Source: an uncultured Polymorphobacter sp.
Lineage (GTDB): Bacteria > Pseudomonadota > Alphaproteobacteria > Sphingomonadales > Sphingomonadaceae
Length of the DNA: 9,560 nucleotides
Direction: 5' to 3'
Assembly: GCA_937894055.1 (NCBI GenBank)
Contig: CALDHQ010000196.1
Location: 1-9,560, forward strand
The position numbers were made by a program, and so were the translations under genes. This document shows, in pieces, positions 1 through 7,912 of the stretch (within the stretch, counting starts at the first letter, position 1; each line of letters starts with the position of its first letter). A model generated the notes under the pieces. The model worked only from the letters and a program-made list of their open reading frames with translations, did not search any database and had not been told where the DNA came from.

Positions 1-1278
1 GATGCCTTCGTGCAGCGTCAGCGTCTCCAGCGTCGGGATCGGCCGCGTATCGAGCATCGCCATGTTGAAATACAGCGTGCCTGGCGAAACGCCGTCGGGC
101 GGGCCGGGCTTATAGTAACCAGTGCCGCGTGCGCCGCCGAGCGTCGGCAGCGCTGCGACGCGGAACGGCGCGCCCGGCCGGTCGCGGAACAGTGCCGGCA
201 TGCCTTGCCAGATGCGCGCTTCGATGGCGGCGAAGCGACCGAGCAGTTCGGCTTCGGACTTGCAGTAGAATTTGGGGTCGCTGCGGACATAGGCGAACAG
301 CGCCTTGAGGTCGCCGTCGAACCCCAGCCCAACGCGCACCGCCTCCATTTCGGCACGGATGCGCGCGACTTCGGCCAGCCCAAGTGCGTGGATTTCGCTC
401 GCCGACATTGTCGTTGTGGTGTGGCGCGCCAGTTCGGCGGCGTAGAGTCGCGCGCCGTCCTTCATCGCCGACCGCCCCGGCGCTTCGGGGGCGCGCGGGC
501 GGTAGGTGTCGGTCAGGAAGGTCTTCCAGCGCGCATAGGCGGGCAGCACGACGGTGGCGGTGATGTCTTCATAGGCGACGCTGAGCCGTTCGCGGTCGGC
601 GGCGGGCAGTGTCGGCGGCATGCGCTTGATCGCGGCGTAGAACGGCGTCGCGGTCGGTGGCAGCGCCAGTATGGCATCGACTTGGCGAAGGATATTGTCG
701 ACGATGATGCGCGGCTGGACATGCCCCGCCGCCAGCCCCTCGCGCAGCCGCACGATGGTCATGTCCATATAGCCGGCAAAGCCGCGCAGCCGCTCAAGCC
801 CGGCCTCATAGTCGGCCACGGTGGCGAACGGCGCACCGGCACCGGCGACAAAGTCGGGCAGTTCGACCTGCAGCCCGAACGACGGGTTGAGCGCGACCTG
901 GCGCTGGATGGTGAATAGCCCGTCATCGAACAGCGCCAGCGTCTGCGCGGTGCGATAGGCGAAAACGTCATAGGCGATGCGGTCGACGGGGCCGAGCGCG
1001 GCGCGGTCGATGCTGCGCAACTCGGCAAGTTCGCGGCGCTTGTCGGATTCCAAGCGTGCGGCATAGCTGGCGCTGAGCGGATCGACGAACACCGGCACGC
1101 GGCGTTCACCGGGTTCGCCGAGCGGGTCGAGCGCCGCTTCGGCCGCGGCGCTGGCGTCGAACAGCGCGCGCAGCCGTGCCGAGGCGTCGCCGGGTGCAGC
1201 GCGCAACGGCGCGGCGAGCACAGCAAGCAGCGCCAAGGTGGCACGGCGCGAAATGTCGGCGAAGTCGTTGATTTGCAC
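1..1278 (-). CDS. Exported DUF885 family protein, putative zinc metallopeptidase (copy 1, 3' end missing)
   Basis: The visible part is 426 residues, read from a GTG start and open to the left edge. The start is supported by a GGGAG ribosome binding site six bases upstream. Residues 9-28 (ISRRATLALLAVLAAPLRAA) form a leader with an SRR pair, so export by the twin-arginine or Sec route is likely. The mature part reads as DUF885: DPLSASYAARLESDKRRELA near residues 67-86, then the C-terminal stretch TGYYKPG, TLYFNMAMLDTRPIPTLETL and LHEGI. The last visible residues, H423 and E424, begin the family's HExxxGHH motif, and the window ends before the GHH. The usual family length is about 600 residues, so roughly 170 are missing. 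The gene is divergent from a second DUF885 gene. DUF885 members are thought to be gluzincin-like peptidases; the substrate here is unknown. The family call is firm and the activity is inferred. Confidence 0.9.
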   Translation of the reverse strand, partial: MQINDFADISRRATLALLAVLAAPLRAAPGDASARLRALFDASAAAEAALDPLGEPGERRVPVFVDPLSASYAARLESDKRRELAELRSIDRAALGPVDRIAYDVFAYRTAQTLALFDDGLFTIQRQVALNPSFGLQVELPDFVAGAGAPFATVADYEAGLERLRGFAGYMDMTIVRLREGLAAGHVQPRIIVDNILRQVDAILALPPTATPFYAAIKRMPPTLPAADRERLSVAYEDITATVVLPAYARWKTFLTDTYRPRAPEAPGRSAMKDGARLYAAELARHTTTTMSASEIHALGLAEVARIRAEMEAVRVGLGFDGDLKALFAYVRSDPKFYCKSEAELLGRFAAIEARIWQGMPALFRDRPGAPFRVAALPTLGGARGTGYYKPGPPDGVSPGTLYFNMAMLDTRPIPTLETLTLHEGI

Positions 1279-1284
1279 GTAAGT

Positions 1285-1289
1285 CTCCC
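1285..1289 (-). promoter_or_regulatory. Ribosome binding site for DUF885 copy 1 (supports the GTG start)
   Basis: On the minus strand GGGAG lies six bases before the GTG at 1278-1276. No in-frame ATG precedes a recognisable leader peptide, and this GTG places the SRR signal sequence at residues 10-12, so the site decides the start. Confidence 0.6.
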
Positions 1290-1368
1290 GGCCGCTGCCG
1301 CACTGTTGCTAAGCATCGGCGGCAATGGCAACGGTGAAAGCGTGCGGCGGGCGTTTTCGCGGCGGGAC

Positions 1369-1373
1369 AGGGG
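1369..1373 (+). promoter_or_regulatory. Ribosome binding site for DUF885 copy 2
   Basis: AGGGG lies five bases before the ATG at 1379. The reading frame is open further upstream to an ATG at 1325, but that start would add an arginine- and glycine-rich tail in front of the leader and has no comparable site. The ATG at 1379 is therefore preferred. Confidence 0.55.
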
Positions 1374-1378
1374 ATATT

Positions 1379-3190
1379 ATGGACGCAGGCATGATGCTGA
1401 GCCGCCGCGCATTTGCCGCAGGTGCCGCGGCGCTGGCGCTGACCGGGCTGCCGGCGCGCGCCACGACCAGCGCCGACGCCGCGCATGCCGCGCTGCTCCA
1501 GCATTTCGCCGAAACCTTCCTGCGCCGCTCGCCCGAGGAAGCGACTGGCTTCGGTTTCGATGTCGGCGCCAATGCCGGGCTGCGGGCGCGGCTCGATGAC
1601 CGGTCGCTCGCGGCGCGCGCCACCGATCGTGCCGGTGTCGAACAGGCGCGCGCGCTGCTGGCGCGTGTCGATGTCGCGCAGCTGGGTGCAGCGGCGCGGC
1701 TCGACCAGCAGGTTGCGGTATTCGTCTGCGACACGCTCGCCGATCTGCTGGCGCGGCCGGGCTATGTCGATATCAACCTGCGCCCCAGCCCCTATGTCGT
1801 CAGCCAGATGAACGGCGCCTATTACTGGCTGCCCGAATTCATCGGCTCGCGCGCGCCGCTCGCCACCCGCACCGACGCCGCCGACTGGCTGGCGCGGCTG
1901 GCGGCGCTGGCGGTGGCGCTCGACCAGGAGACCGCGCGCATTGCGCATGACGCGGGGCTGGGCGTCATCCCGCCCGATTTCGTGCTGTCGCGCACGCTGT
2001 CGCAAATGCGCGCGCTACGTGACGGGCCGCCGCTCGAGTCGGCGCTGATTGCGCCGGCGCTGGTGCGCGCCAAGGCGGCCGGCCTGCCCGACATGTCGGC
2101 GCAGGCGGTGGCGATATTCCGCAACCAGATTGCCCCGGCGCTCGACCGCCAGATGGCGGCGCTGATGGCGGTGGCGCCGCGCGCCGTCGATATCGCCGGC
2201 GTCTGGCACCTGCCCGACGGCGATGCCTATTACGCCGCCGCACTGCGCGCCAACACCACCGCCGACATTTCCCCCGAAGCGCTGCACCGCGACGGGCTGG
2301 CGCAATGCGCGGCACTCAGCGCCGAAATCGACGCGCTGCTGCGCAAACAGGGGCTGACACAGGGGTCGATGGCCGCGCGCATCAAAGCGCTCGACGATGA
2401 CCCGCGCTTCCGCGTCAGCAATGATGACGCCGGCCGTGCACAACTGATGGCGGCGGCAAAGGCGGCGATTGCCGATGTCACCGCGCGCCTGCCGCAGGCG
2501 TTCGGCAACACCACGGTGGCGCCGCTGATCGTCCAGCGCACGCCGATTGCCATCGAAGCCGGCTCGCCCGGCGCCTTTTACAGCGAGGGCGCCAATGGCG
2601 CGCCGGGCGTCTATTCGCTCAACCTCGGCAACCCCGGCGAGCATCCGCTGTGGCGACTGCCGACGCTGACGCACCATGAAGCGGTGCCCGGCCATCACTT
2701 TCAGGCGAGCGTGCTGGCGACGGCGGGCGACCTGTCGCTGTTCCGCCGCATCGTGCGCTTTTCGGCGTGGACCGAAGGCTGGGGGCTGTACGCGCAGCAA
2801 GTCGCCGATGAACTCGGGGTGTTCGACAATGACCCCTATGGCCGCATCGGCGCGCTGCAGTCGCAGCTGTTCCGCGCGGCGCGCATCGTTGTCGATACTG
2901 GCATTCACTACAAGCGCTGGACGCTGCCGCAGGCGGTGGCGTGGATGGTCGAAAATGCCGGCGAGCAGGTCGACTCCACCACGCGCGAAGTCGTGCGCTA
3001 CAGCGTCTATCCGGGGCAGGCGTGCAGCTTCAAGGTCGGCGCCAACCGCATCCTGGCGGCGCGTTCGGCGGCGCAAGTGGCGATGGGGTCGCGCTTCCGG
3101 ATGCAGGATTTCCACGATCTGGTGTTGCTGTCGGGGCCGGTGCCGCTCGCGGTGCTCGAGGCCAGCGTCGCGCAGTGGAGCGCGCGCTGA
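1379..3190 (+). CDS. Exported DUF885 family protein, putative zinc metallopeptidase (copy 2, complete)
   Basis: A complete 603-residue protein of normal length for DUF885. Residues 1-28 form a twin-arginine-type leader: LSRRAFAAGAAALAL followed by LPARA, with probable cleavage after the alanine near 28. The catalytic signature is intact. HEAVPGHH occupies residues 433-440, giving H433, E434 and H439/H440 as likely zinc ligands or catalytic residues, and WTEGWGLYA at 464-472 supplies the downstream glutamate (E466) expected of a gluzincin-like site. The C-terminal VVRYSVYPGQACSFKVG segment is also typical. The protein should act in the periplasm. Its TGA overlaps the ATG of the next gene by one base, so it is translationally coupled to a DUF3311/SSS transporter pair, which suggests that hydrolysis products are imported. 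Substrate unknown; the metallopeptidase role rests on the family and the visible motif. Confidence 0.93.
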   Translation: MDAGMMLSRRAFAAGAAALALTGLPARATTSADAAHAALLQHFAETFLRRSPEEATGFGFDVGANAGLRARLDDRSLAARATDRAGVEQARALLARVDVAQLGAAARLDQQVAVFVCDTLADLLARPGYVDINLRPSPYVVSQMNGAYYWLPEFIGSRAPLATRTDAADWLARLAALAVALDQETARIAHDAGLGVIPPDFVLSRTLSQMRALRDGPPLESALIAPALVRAKAAGLPDMSAQAVAIFRNQIAPALDRQMAALMAVAPRAVDIAGVWHLPDGDAYYAAALRANTTADISPEALHRDGLAQCAALSAEIDALLRKQGLTQGSMAARIKALDDDPRFRVSNDDAGRAQLMAAAKAAIADVTARLPQAFGNTTVAPLIVQRTPIAIEAGSPGAFYSEGANGAPGVYSLNLGNPGEHPLWRLPTLTHHEAVPGHHFQASVLATAGDLSLFRRIVRFSAWTEGWGLYAQQVADELGVFDNDPYGRIGALQSQLFRAARIVVDTGIHYKRWTLPQAVAWMVENAGEQVDSTTREVVRYSVYPGQACSFKVGANRILAARSAAQVAMGSRFRMQDFHDLVLLSGPVPLAVLEASVAQWSAR

Positions 3191-3375
3191 TGCACCGCTG
3201 GCTGCTGGTGTTGCCGTTCGTCTGGCAGGTGGCGCTGGTGCCGTTCGCCAATGATGTCGCGTGGCGGCCGCTCGGCCTGCCGTTCGCGCTGGTCTGGCAA
3301 CTCGCGGGCGTGGTGTTCGCGTCATTGGTCATCGCGCTGGTCCACGCCCTCGACAAGCGCGCGGCGCGGCGATGA
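3190..3375 (+). CDS. DUF3311 small membrane protein, probable partner of the adjacent symporter
   Basis: A 61-residue protein with two predicted membrane helices, about residues 3-20 and 29-53, and a basic cytoplasmic-looking tail (DKRAARR). The LGLPFALVWQ segment between them is characteristic of DUF3311. Such proteins are commonly encoded directly before SSS-family symporters, as here, and are regarded as small accessory subunits of the transporter, though their exact role is not established. The start ATG overlaps the TGA of the DUF885 gene (TGATG), with GGAG nine bases upstream at 3177-3180. Its own stop overlaps the next start (ATGA), so the three genes are coupled. Family call is good from motif, size and position together. 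Confidence 0.85.
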   Translation: MHRWLLVLPFVWQVALVPFANDVAWRPLGLPFALVWQLAGVVFASLVIALVHALDKRAARR

Positions 3376-4826
3376 TCCTGGCGCTGGCGCTCGCCGTCGT
3401 GCTCGGCACCGTCGCCGGCGCGCTGCTCTATGGGCGGCAGCAGGCACGCGCCGTCAACGTCACCGAATGGGCGATCGGCGGGCGGCGCTTCGGGATGCTG
3501 ATCTTCTGGTTCCTCAATGCCGGCGAGGTCTACACGACCTTCGCGGTGCTCGGCATTTCGGGCTATGCCTGGGCTTACGGGGCGCCCGCCTATCTGGCGC
3601 TGACCTCGGTGTCGCTGTCGGCGACGCTCGGCTATTGGCTGATGCCGCGCATCTGGGCGGCGGGGCGCGCGCGCAATTTGCTGACGCAGGCGGATTTCTT
3701 CGCTGACCATTATCAAAGCCGCTTGCTCGGCGTGGTGGTCGCGGTGGCGGGCATCGCTGCGCTGGTCATCTATGTGCAGATCCAGATCGTCGCGCTCGGG
3801 CTGATCGTGCGGCTGACGCTCGGGCCGCAGGTGGCGCCACTGGCGGCGGCGCTGATTGCCGCGGCGGTGATGCTGGCGTTCGTGTTCACTGCCGGTTTGC
3901 GCTCGGCAGCGTTCGCAGCGGGCGTCAAGGACGTGCTGATGGTGGTCATCGTCGTCGGACTGTGCGTCACGGTTGCCAGCAAGGTCGGCGCGACGTCGCT
4001 GTTCGATGTCTATACGCAGGCCGAAGCCGCCTTCCCCGGCATCGGCAGCTTCCCCGGCCGCCAGCCCGACGCCGGGCTGACCAATGTCTGGCTGATGACT
4101 TCGGCGCTCAACGTCGCGCTCGGCAACTGGATCCTGCCGCACCTGTTCCAGCTGTGCTTTTCGGCCGACAGTGCCGAGACGATCCGCCGCAACGCCATCT
4201 GGCAGCCGATCTATTCGCTGTCGTACTTCTTCATAATTGCGCTCGGTTTCGCGGCGCTGCTGGCGGGGGTGGCGCCGCCGGATGGTGACACCAATGCGGT
4301 GCTGCCAAGCTTCGTCGTCGCGCATTATCCGGCGTGGGTGACCGGGCTGTTCGCCGGCACCGCATGCCTGCTGGCGCTGGTGCCGGGGTCGGTGCTGCTG
4401 CTGACCGCCGGGACGATTTTCGGCCGCAACGTCGTGCTACCGCTGCGGCCGGCGATGGACGGGCGCGCGCTGCTGTTGGTGTCGCGGCTGGCGATGGTCG
4501 GCTTTGCCGGTGCGGCGGTGTGGCTGGCGCTCGGCGGGTCGAAGTCGCTCGTCGAAATCGGGCTGTCGGCCTATGCGGCGATCGGCATGCTCGCGCCCGG
4601 CGTGTTCTTCGCGTTCCTGTGGCCGCGCGCCAATGCGGCGGGCGTGCTGGCGGGGATTGTCGTCGGCTACGCCGCGCTGCTGCTGCCCGCCGCCGATGCA
4701 TTCTGGTCGGCGCATTTCCCCGGTTGGGAGCACGGCCTGCTGGCGATGGCGGTCAATGCCGCGACGGTGGTGCTGGTCTGCGCGCTGGCGCCTAACGCTT
4801 CGGCGGCAGCATCTCGTCCTCGATAA
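3372..4826 (+). CDS. Sodium:solute symporter (SSS family)
   Basis: A 484-residue polytopic membrane protein, of normal length for the SSS family, with about 13 hydrophobic segments. Diagnostic stretches are WAIGGRRFGMLIFWFLNAGE near residues 33-52, QADFFADHYQSR at 106-117, GNWILPHLFQLCFSADSAET at 251-270 and the following RRNAIWQPIYSLSYF. The SSS family couples inward sodium flow to uptake of small organic solutes. The pattern with a DUF3311 partner resembles uncharacterised or monocarboxylate/amino-acid type members, but the substrate cannot be read from sequence. The ATG overlaps the DUF3311 stop by four bases and has no strong ribosome binding site of its own, so translation probably depends on coupling. 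The last 35 bases overlap the convergent DUF885-type gene on the other strand. Confidence 0.92.
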   Translation: MILALALAVVLGTVAGALLYGRQQARAVNVTEWAIGGRRFGMLIFWFLNAGEVYTTFAVLGISGYAWAYGAPAYLALTSVSLSATLGYWLMPRIWAAGRARNLLTQADFFADHYQSRLLGVVVAVAGIAALVIYVQIQIVALGLIVRLTLGPQVAPLAAALIAAAVMLAFVFTAGLRSAAFAAGVKDVLMVVIVVGLCVTVASKVGATSLFDVYTQAEAAFPGIGSFPGRQPDAGLTNVWLMTSALNVALGNWILPHLFQLCFSADSAETIRRNAIWQPIYSLSYFFIIALGFAALLAGVAPPDGDTNAVLPSFVVAHYPAWVTGLFAGTACLLALVPGSVLLLTAGTIFGRNVVLPLRPAMDGRALLLVSRLAMVGFAGAAVWLALGGSKSLVEIGLSAYAAIGMLAPGVFFAFLWPRANAAGVLAGIVVGYAALLLPAADAFWSAHFPGWEHGLLAMAVNAATVVLVCALAPNASAAASRPR

Positions 4827-6513
4827 GCGCAACCGGGATAATGCCCGACGCCATCACCTGCGCCATGAAATCCTTCATCACGAACGGCTTACCCGCCTGC
4901 TCGTCGGCGTGCGAGACATCCGCCATCAGCCGGTCGAGCTGCAGCTTGCCGGTGACATAGCTCGGGCCGTAGCCGGGCTGGCGCAGATAGAGCAGCTGTT
5001 CGAACCCGACGAGCTTGCTGTTGGGGTCCGACCAGCCGCGCGGCGTCCATTCGGCATGGAAGCGCCCGGCTTGCGCCAGGTCCATTTCGTTCGACTGGAC
5101 ATAGAGCGAGGCCAGCCCGCGCGCGGCACGATTGGCGAGCATGATCCACACCAGTTCGCGCCCGTGCGGGACATCGTCATACAGCCCGACCTGCATGGCA
5201 ATTTCCTCGAACGCGGTCGCAAAGCCTTCGGAGCGGTTGGCGTAGATGTTGAACAGCGGCGGCGTGCGACGGATCGGGCTGGCGTTGGGCGCGACCTGCA
5301 TCCGCGCCAGATCAATCCAGTGCGTCATATGTGACTTCAATGGCATCGGGTCCTGCGCGGTCACATGCGCGAAGAAGTTGCGCTGACCCGGCGCGGCATA
5401 GTCGAGCTGCTGCGCGGCAATCGCGGCGCGCGCCCACTCGGTATCGGGGATGAGCCCGGCAGCCGCCAGAAAGCTGCTCAGCCGCGCCGATTTGGCGTCG
5501 ATTTGGGCGCGGAACGCCGCCGGGTCGGTCAGCGGCACCACCGCCGGCACGTCGCGGTTGCGGACTTCTTCGAGTCGCAGCGAGGCAATCGAGCGGTCGA
5601 GCTCGCGGCGCAGCAGCGTGACCTGTTGGTCCCAGTCCCACGGCAACAGTTCGACGTTGGCGACATACCAGTTGTAATTGTCCTTGCCGACGCCCGACGG
5701 GCCGGTCTTGGTGGGTGCCTGCGCGGCGACCCAGGTGGCGAAGTCATCGGTCGCGGCCTTCGCATTGGCCACCGCGCGCGCCAGCTCGGGACCACCACCT
5801 GCCATCGACGCCGGACGCCGGCCCTGCAGCGTGTTGAGCACCAGCGTGCCCTTGGCGAAGGCGTCGAGCACCGCGCTCTGTTCATGGAAGGCCCGGTCGC
5901 CGTAGCGCCACAGGTCGGCGGCATTGCTGCCGGCGAGGTTGACGCGCGCCGCCGCTAGGTTGGCGGGCACCGCGGCCAGTGCGGCGGTCAGCTGGCGCGC
6001 ATCGGCGGCGTTGAGCGGGTAGCTATAGTCGTAGAGATTGATGTTCGGCGCGGCGCTGGGGCCTTCGTGCGCGGGCACGTCGCTCCATTCGGCGAAGATG
6101 TTGGCATAAAAGGACGGGTCGCGCGCCCAGGGCTTGAGGACGCGCTGGAAGAAGTCGAGGCCGTTCATTTCGGCGGCGATAAAGCGCGCATCGACACGTG
6201 CCGTTTCGGGCCAGCCGGCCTGGTCGATGGCTGCTAGCCGGGTGCGATAGGCTGGCAAGGCGGCGGCCTGGCGCGCCATCGCGGCGGCGCTATAGTCGGC
6301 AACGCCGTTGGTGACGGTCGGCTGCGCGAAGGCGCGCCAGTCGTCAAACAGCTTGACCAGTTGCGGGTAGTTCGCCGGCATCGCGGCGGCGCGCTCGGCA
6401 GCGGTCGGCGGTACGAAACCCGGCGCGGCGGCAGCAGCCTGCGCGGCGCAAGCGAGCAACGCGACGATGAGAGCACGGCGCCAGCCCGTCGTCCGATCCG
6501 CGTTGAACATCAT
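4792..6513 (-). CDS. Exported DUF885-type protein lacking the HExxxGH zinc motif (copy 3)
   Basis: A 573-residue protein. Residues 1-30 form a Sec-type signal peptide: RR at 12-13, the hydrophobic stretch ALIVALLACAAQAAAAA, and probable cleavage near residue 30. Family features are FIAAEMNGLDFFQRVLKPWA at 111-130, RDPSFYANIF just after it, SEGFATAFEE at 428-437 and a C-terminal stretch through TPRGW, QPGYGPSYVTGKLQ and the end near IIPVALIEDEML. Where copies 1 and 2 carry HExxxGHH, this protein has SHMTHWIDLARM (394-405), so the usual zinc ligands are absent, while the downstream glutamate (E429) is kept. From memory, THWxDLARM recurs in a subset of DUF885 proteins, so this looks like a subfamily trait and not decay; the frame is intact. 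ATG codons at 6513 and 6510 both follow a GGGGG site; another ATG lies at 6525. Activity unknown. Confidence 0.85.
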   Translation of the reverse strand: MMFNADRTTGWRRALIVALLACAAQAAAAAPGFVPPTAAERAAAMPANYPQLVKLFDDWRAFAQPTVTNGVADYSAAAMARQAAALPAYRTRLAAIDQAGWPETARVDARFIAAEMNGLDFFQRVLKPWARDPSFYANIFAEWSDVPAHEGPSAAPNINLYDYSYPLNAADARQLTAALAAVPANLAAARVNLAGSNAADLWRYGDRAFHEQSAVLDAFAKGTLVLNTLQGRRPASMAGGGPELARAVANAKAATDDFATWVAAQAPTKTGPSGVGKDNYNWYVANVELLPWDWDQQVTLLRRELDRSIASLRLEEVRNRDVPAVVPLTDPAAFRAQIDAKSARLSSFLAAAGLIPDTEWARAAIAAQQLDYAAPGQRNFFAHVTAQDPMPLKSHMTHWIDLARMQVAPNASPIRRTPPLFNIYANRSEGFATAFEEIAMQVGLYDDVPHGRELVWIMLANRAARGLASLYVQSNEMDLAQAGRFHAEWTPRGWSDPNSKLVGFEQLLYLRQPGYGPSYVTGKLQLDRLMADVSHADEQAGKPFVMKDFMAQVMASGIIPVALIEDEMLPPKR

Positions 6514-6518
6514 GCTTG

Positions 6519-6523
6519 CCCCC
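6519..6523 (-). promoter_or_regulatory. Ribosome binding site for DUF885 copy 3
   Basis: GGGGG on the minus strand lies five bases before the ATG at 6513 and eight before the ATG at 6510. The upstream ATG at 6525 overlaps this run and has only weak purine content before it, so one of the two downstream ATGs is favoured. Confidence 0.45.
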
Positions 6524-6589
6524 ATTGAAATACCGGTCAGCCAAGGTGCACAGAAGGCCGCTGCGGCGTCAATCGGCACCCGGTCTCGG

Positions 6590-7864
6590 CTATTGCATCC
6601 AGACCAATGCAATCGTCGCGGCAAGCAGCACCGCCACGCCGAACAACGGAATCGCCGCGCGCCAGCCCTGCGCCCAGCCGCCGAGCGTCACCACGATCGT
6701 GGCTTTCCACAGCGTATTGATCAGGATCGGCAGCGCCAGCAGCAGCCCAAAGTTGCGCGCCGGCATCGTTGTCGCCGGCAAGCTGCCGAGCATGATGATC
6801 GCCGCATCGACGTCGTACAGCCCGGTGAGCGCGACGACAGTGGTCAGCCCGGTGCCGCCGTAGCGGTCGATGGCCCAGCGCGACAGCAGGATGACCGCGG
6901 CGACGAGTGCGGCGAAGCCCACCGCTGGCCAGAAATCGAACGGGTTGCGCGCCGGCATTGGCTTGCCGTCCTGCGCGTCGGCGTGGCGTGCCGACACCAG
7001 CGCATAGACACAGGCAAACAGCGCGGCGGGCGCCATGATCGCCGCAAACGACAGTCGCGCCACCGGAACCAGCACGCCCGCCAGTACGATGACGCGCAGC
7101 GCCATCACCGCGGTCGCAGCGGCGATGCCGGCGCGCAGGATGTCGACGGTTTCGGTTGGATCGCGCAACCGCCGCGCCAGCTCGGCGCTGACCGCGGTCG
7201 AGGAGTAAGTGGCGCCGATCGCGGCGGCGGCCACCGTGCCGCGCGTCGTGCCGAGCCGCTTGCTGGCGACATAGCCGGCGAATGACAGCCCGGTGACGAA
7301 CACCACGACCAGCCACAGCGTCCGCAAATTCCAGGCGTCATACGGCCCGAAGGCGCGGTCGGGCAGCAACGGCCAGATGACGCAGACGATAACTATGTAC
7401 TGAACGGCAGCGCGCATGTCCCGCGGCCCCAGCGCGCGCAGCCAGCCGTGCAGCGTGTCGCGCAGCGATAGCAGCAGTGTCACGATACCACCCATGACCA
7501 CCGCAGCCGTGGCATAGCCGGTCGTTGCCAGCAGCCCGAGCAGCAAGGTCAGGATAGACACCAGCGTGCCCGTCGCCGAAACGCTGGCAGTTTGCTTGAG
7601 CCGGGCGCGATAGCCGAGCACCAGCGCCGCAACGACACCCGCTGCCGCCGCGACGGCAACCCAGCGCAACGGCGCGGCCGGCAGCATCGGCGCGGCGAGC
7701 AACCCGATGATGCCGCCGATCAGTCCGATGACGGCATAGGTCCGGATGCCGGCGATGCGGCCGCCCGACGGCTCGTCACGGAGCTGCCAGCCGCGTTCGG
7801 TACCGATGATCAGCCCGATTCCGAGCGACAATGCCAGCGCAACAATAGGGTGCAGATTGTCCAT
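6590..7864 (-). CDS. MgtC/SapB-DUF4010 family membrane protein
   Basis: A 424-residue polytopic membrane protein with around a dozen hydrophobic segments. The N-terminal part is MgtC/SapB-like: GLIIGTERGWQLRDE at residues 17-31 and AGIRTYAVIGLIGGIIG at 38-54. The C-terminal part is DUF4010: SKRLGTTRGT at 201-210, GATYSSTAVSAELARR at 217-232 and NPFDFWPAVGFAAL further on. Proteins with this architecture are widespread in bacteria. MgtC itself is linked to growth at low magnesium and to control of ATP synthase, but no role is established for the DUF4010 fusions, so I assign none. The ATG follows only a weak GGGCGG. The gene lies 48 bp after DUF4112 and 76 bp before DUF885 copy 3, all on the minus strand, so co-transcription is plausible. 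Confidence 0.9.
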   Translation of the reverse strand: MDNLHPIVALALSLGIGLIIGTERGWQLRDEPSGGRIAGIRTYAVIGLIGGIIGLLAAPMLPAAPLRWVAVAAAAGVVAALVLGYRARLKQTASVSATGTLVSILTLLLGLLATTGYATAAVVMGGIVTLLLSLRDTLHGWLRALGPRDMRAAVQYIVIVCVIWPLLPDRAFGPYDAWNLRTLWLVVVFVTGLSFAGYVASKRLGTTRGTVAAAAIGATYSSTAVSAELARRLRDPTETVDILRAGIAAATAVMALRVIVLAGVLVPVARLSFAAIMAPAALFACVYALVSARHADAQDGKPMPARNPFDFWPAVGFAALVAAVILLSRWAIDRYGGTGLTTVVALTGLYDVDAAIIMLGSLPATTMPARNFGLLLALPILINTLWKATIVVTLGGWAQGWRAAIPLFGVAVLLAATIALVWMQ

Positions 7865-7912
7865 CGCCGCCCGTCATCGCAGCCCCGACGCGGCGGCGCA
7901 ACCGGCTTGGCT

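Larger units (their letters stand above)
1279..1378. promoter_or_regulatory. Divergent intergenic region between two DUF885 genes
   Basis: This 100-bp gap separates two genes transcribed away from each other, so it should hold promoters for both directions. I could not resolve a convincing -35/-10 pair on either strand. It does contain the ribosome binding sites of both genes near its ends. The only symmetry seen is a 5-bp inverted pair, GTTGC at 1305-1309 and GCAAC at 1328-1332, which is too short to call an operator. Confidence 0.35.

Noticed and set aside
10..918. Plus-strand open frame of 302 codons at the left edge
   Set aside because: The minus strand here reads DUF885 without interruption up to the window edge, including the TLYFNMAMLD stretch and HEG. 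The plus frame is its antisense shadow.
1305..1332. Inverted pair GTTGC/GCAAC in the divergent gap
   Set aside because: Arms of only five bases with an 18-base spacer are expected by chance, and no promoter elements are placed around it.
2015..3325. Long minus-strand open frame of 436 codons opposite DUF885 copy 2
   Set aside because: It is antisense to a gene with intact DUF885 motifs. Its translation is rich in Arg, Ala and Gln with no recognisable domain, as expected for shadow frames in GC-rich DNA.
3030..4325. Minus-strand open frame of 431 codons opposite the symporter
   Set aside because: The plus strand clearly encodes DUF3311 and an SSS symporter. The antisense product is Arg/His/Gln-rich and low in hydrophobic residues, typical of a shadow frame.
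4792..6513. DUF885 copy 3 as a pseudogene
   Set aside because: The zinc motif is missing, but the frame is uninterrupted over 573 codons, with a signal peptide, a ribosome binding site and well-preserved family blocks. A divergent subfamily explains it better.
6514..6589. TTGACG on the minus strand as a -35 box for DUF885 copy 3
   Set aside because: No acceptable -10 hexamer lies 16-18 bases downstream, so an internal promoter cannot be supported.
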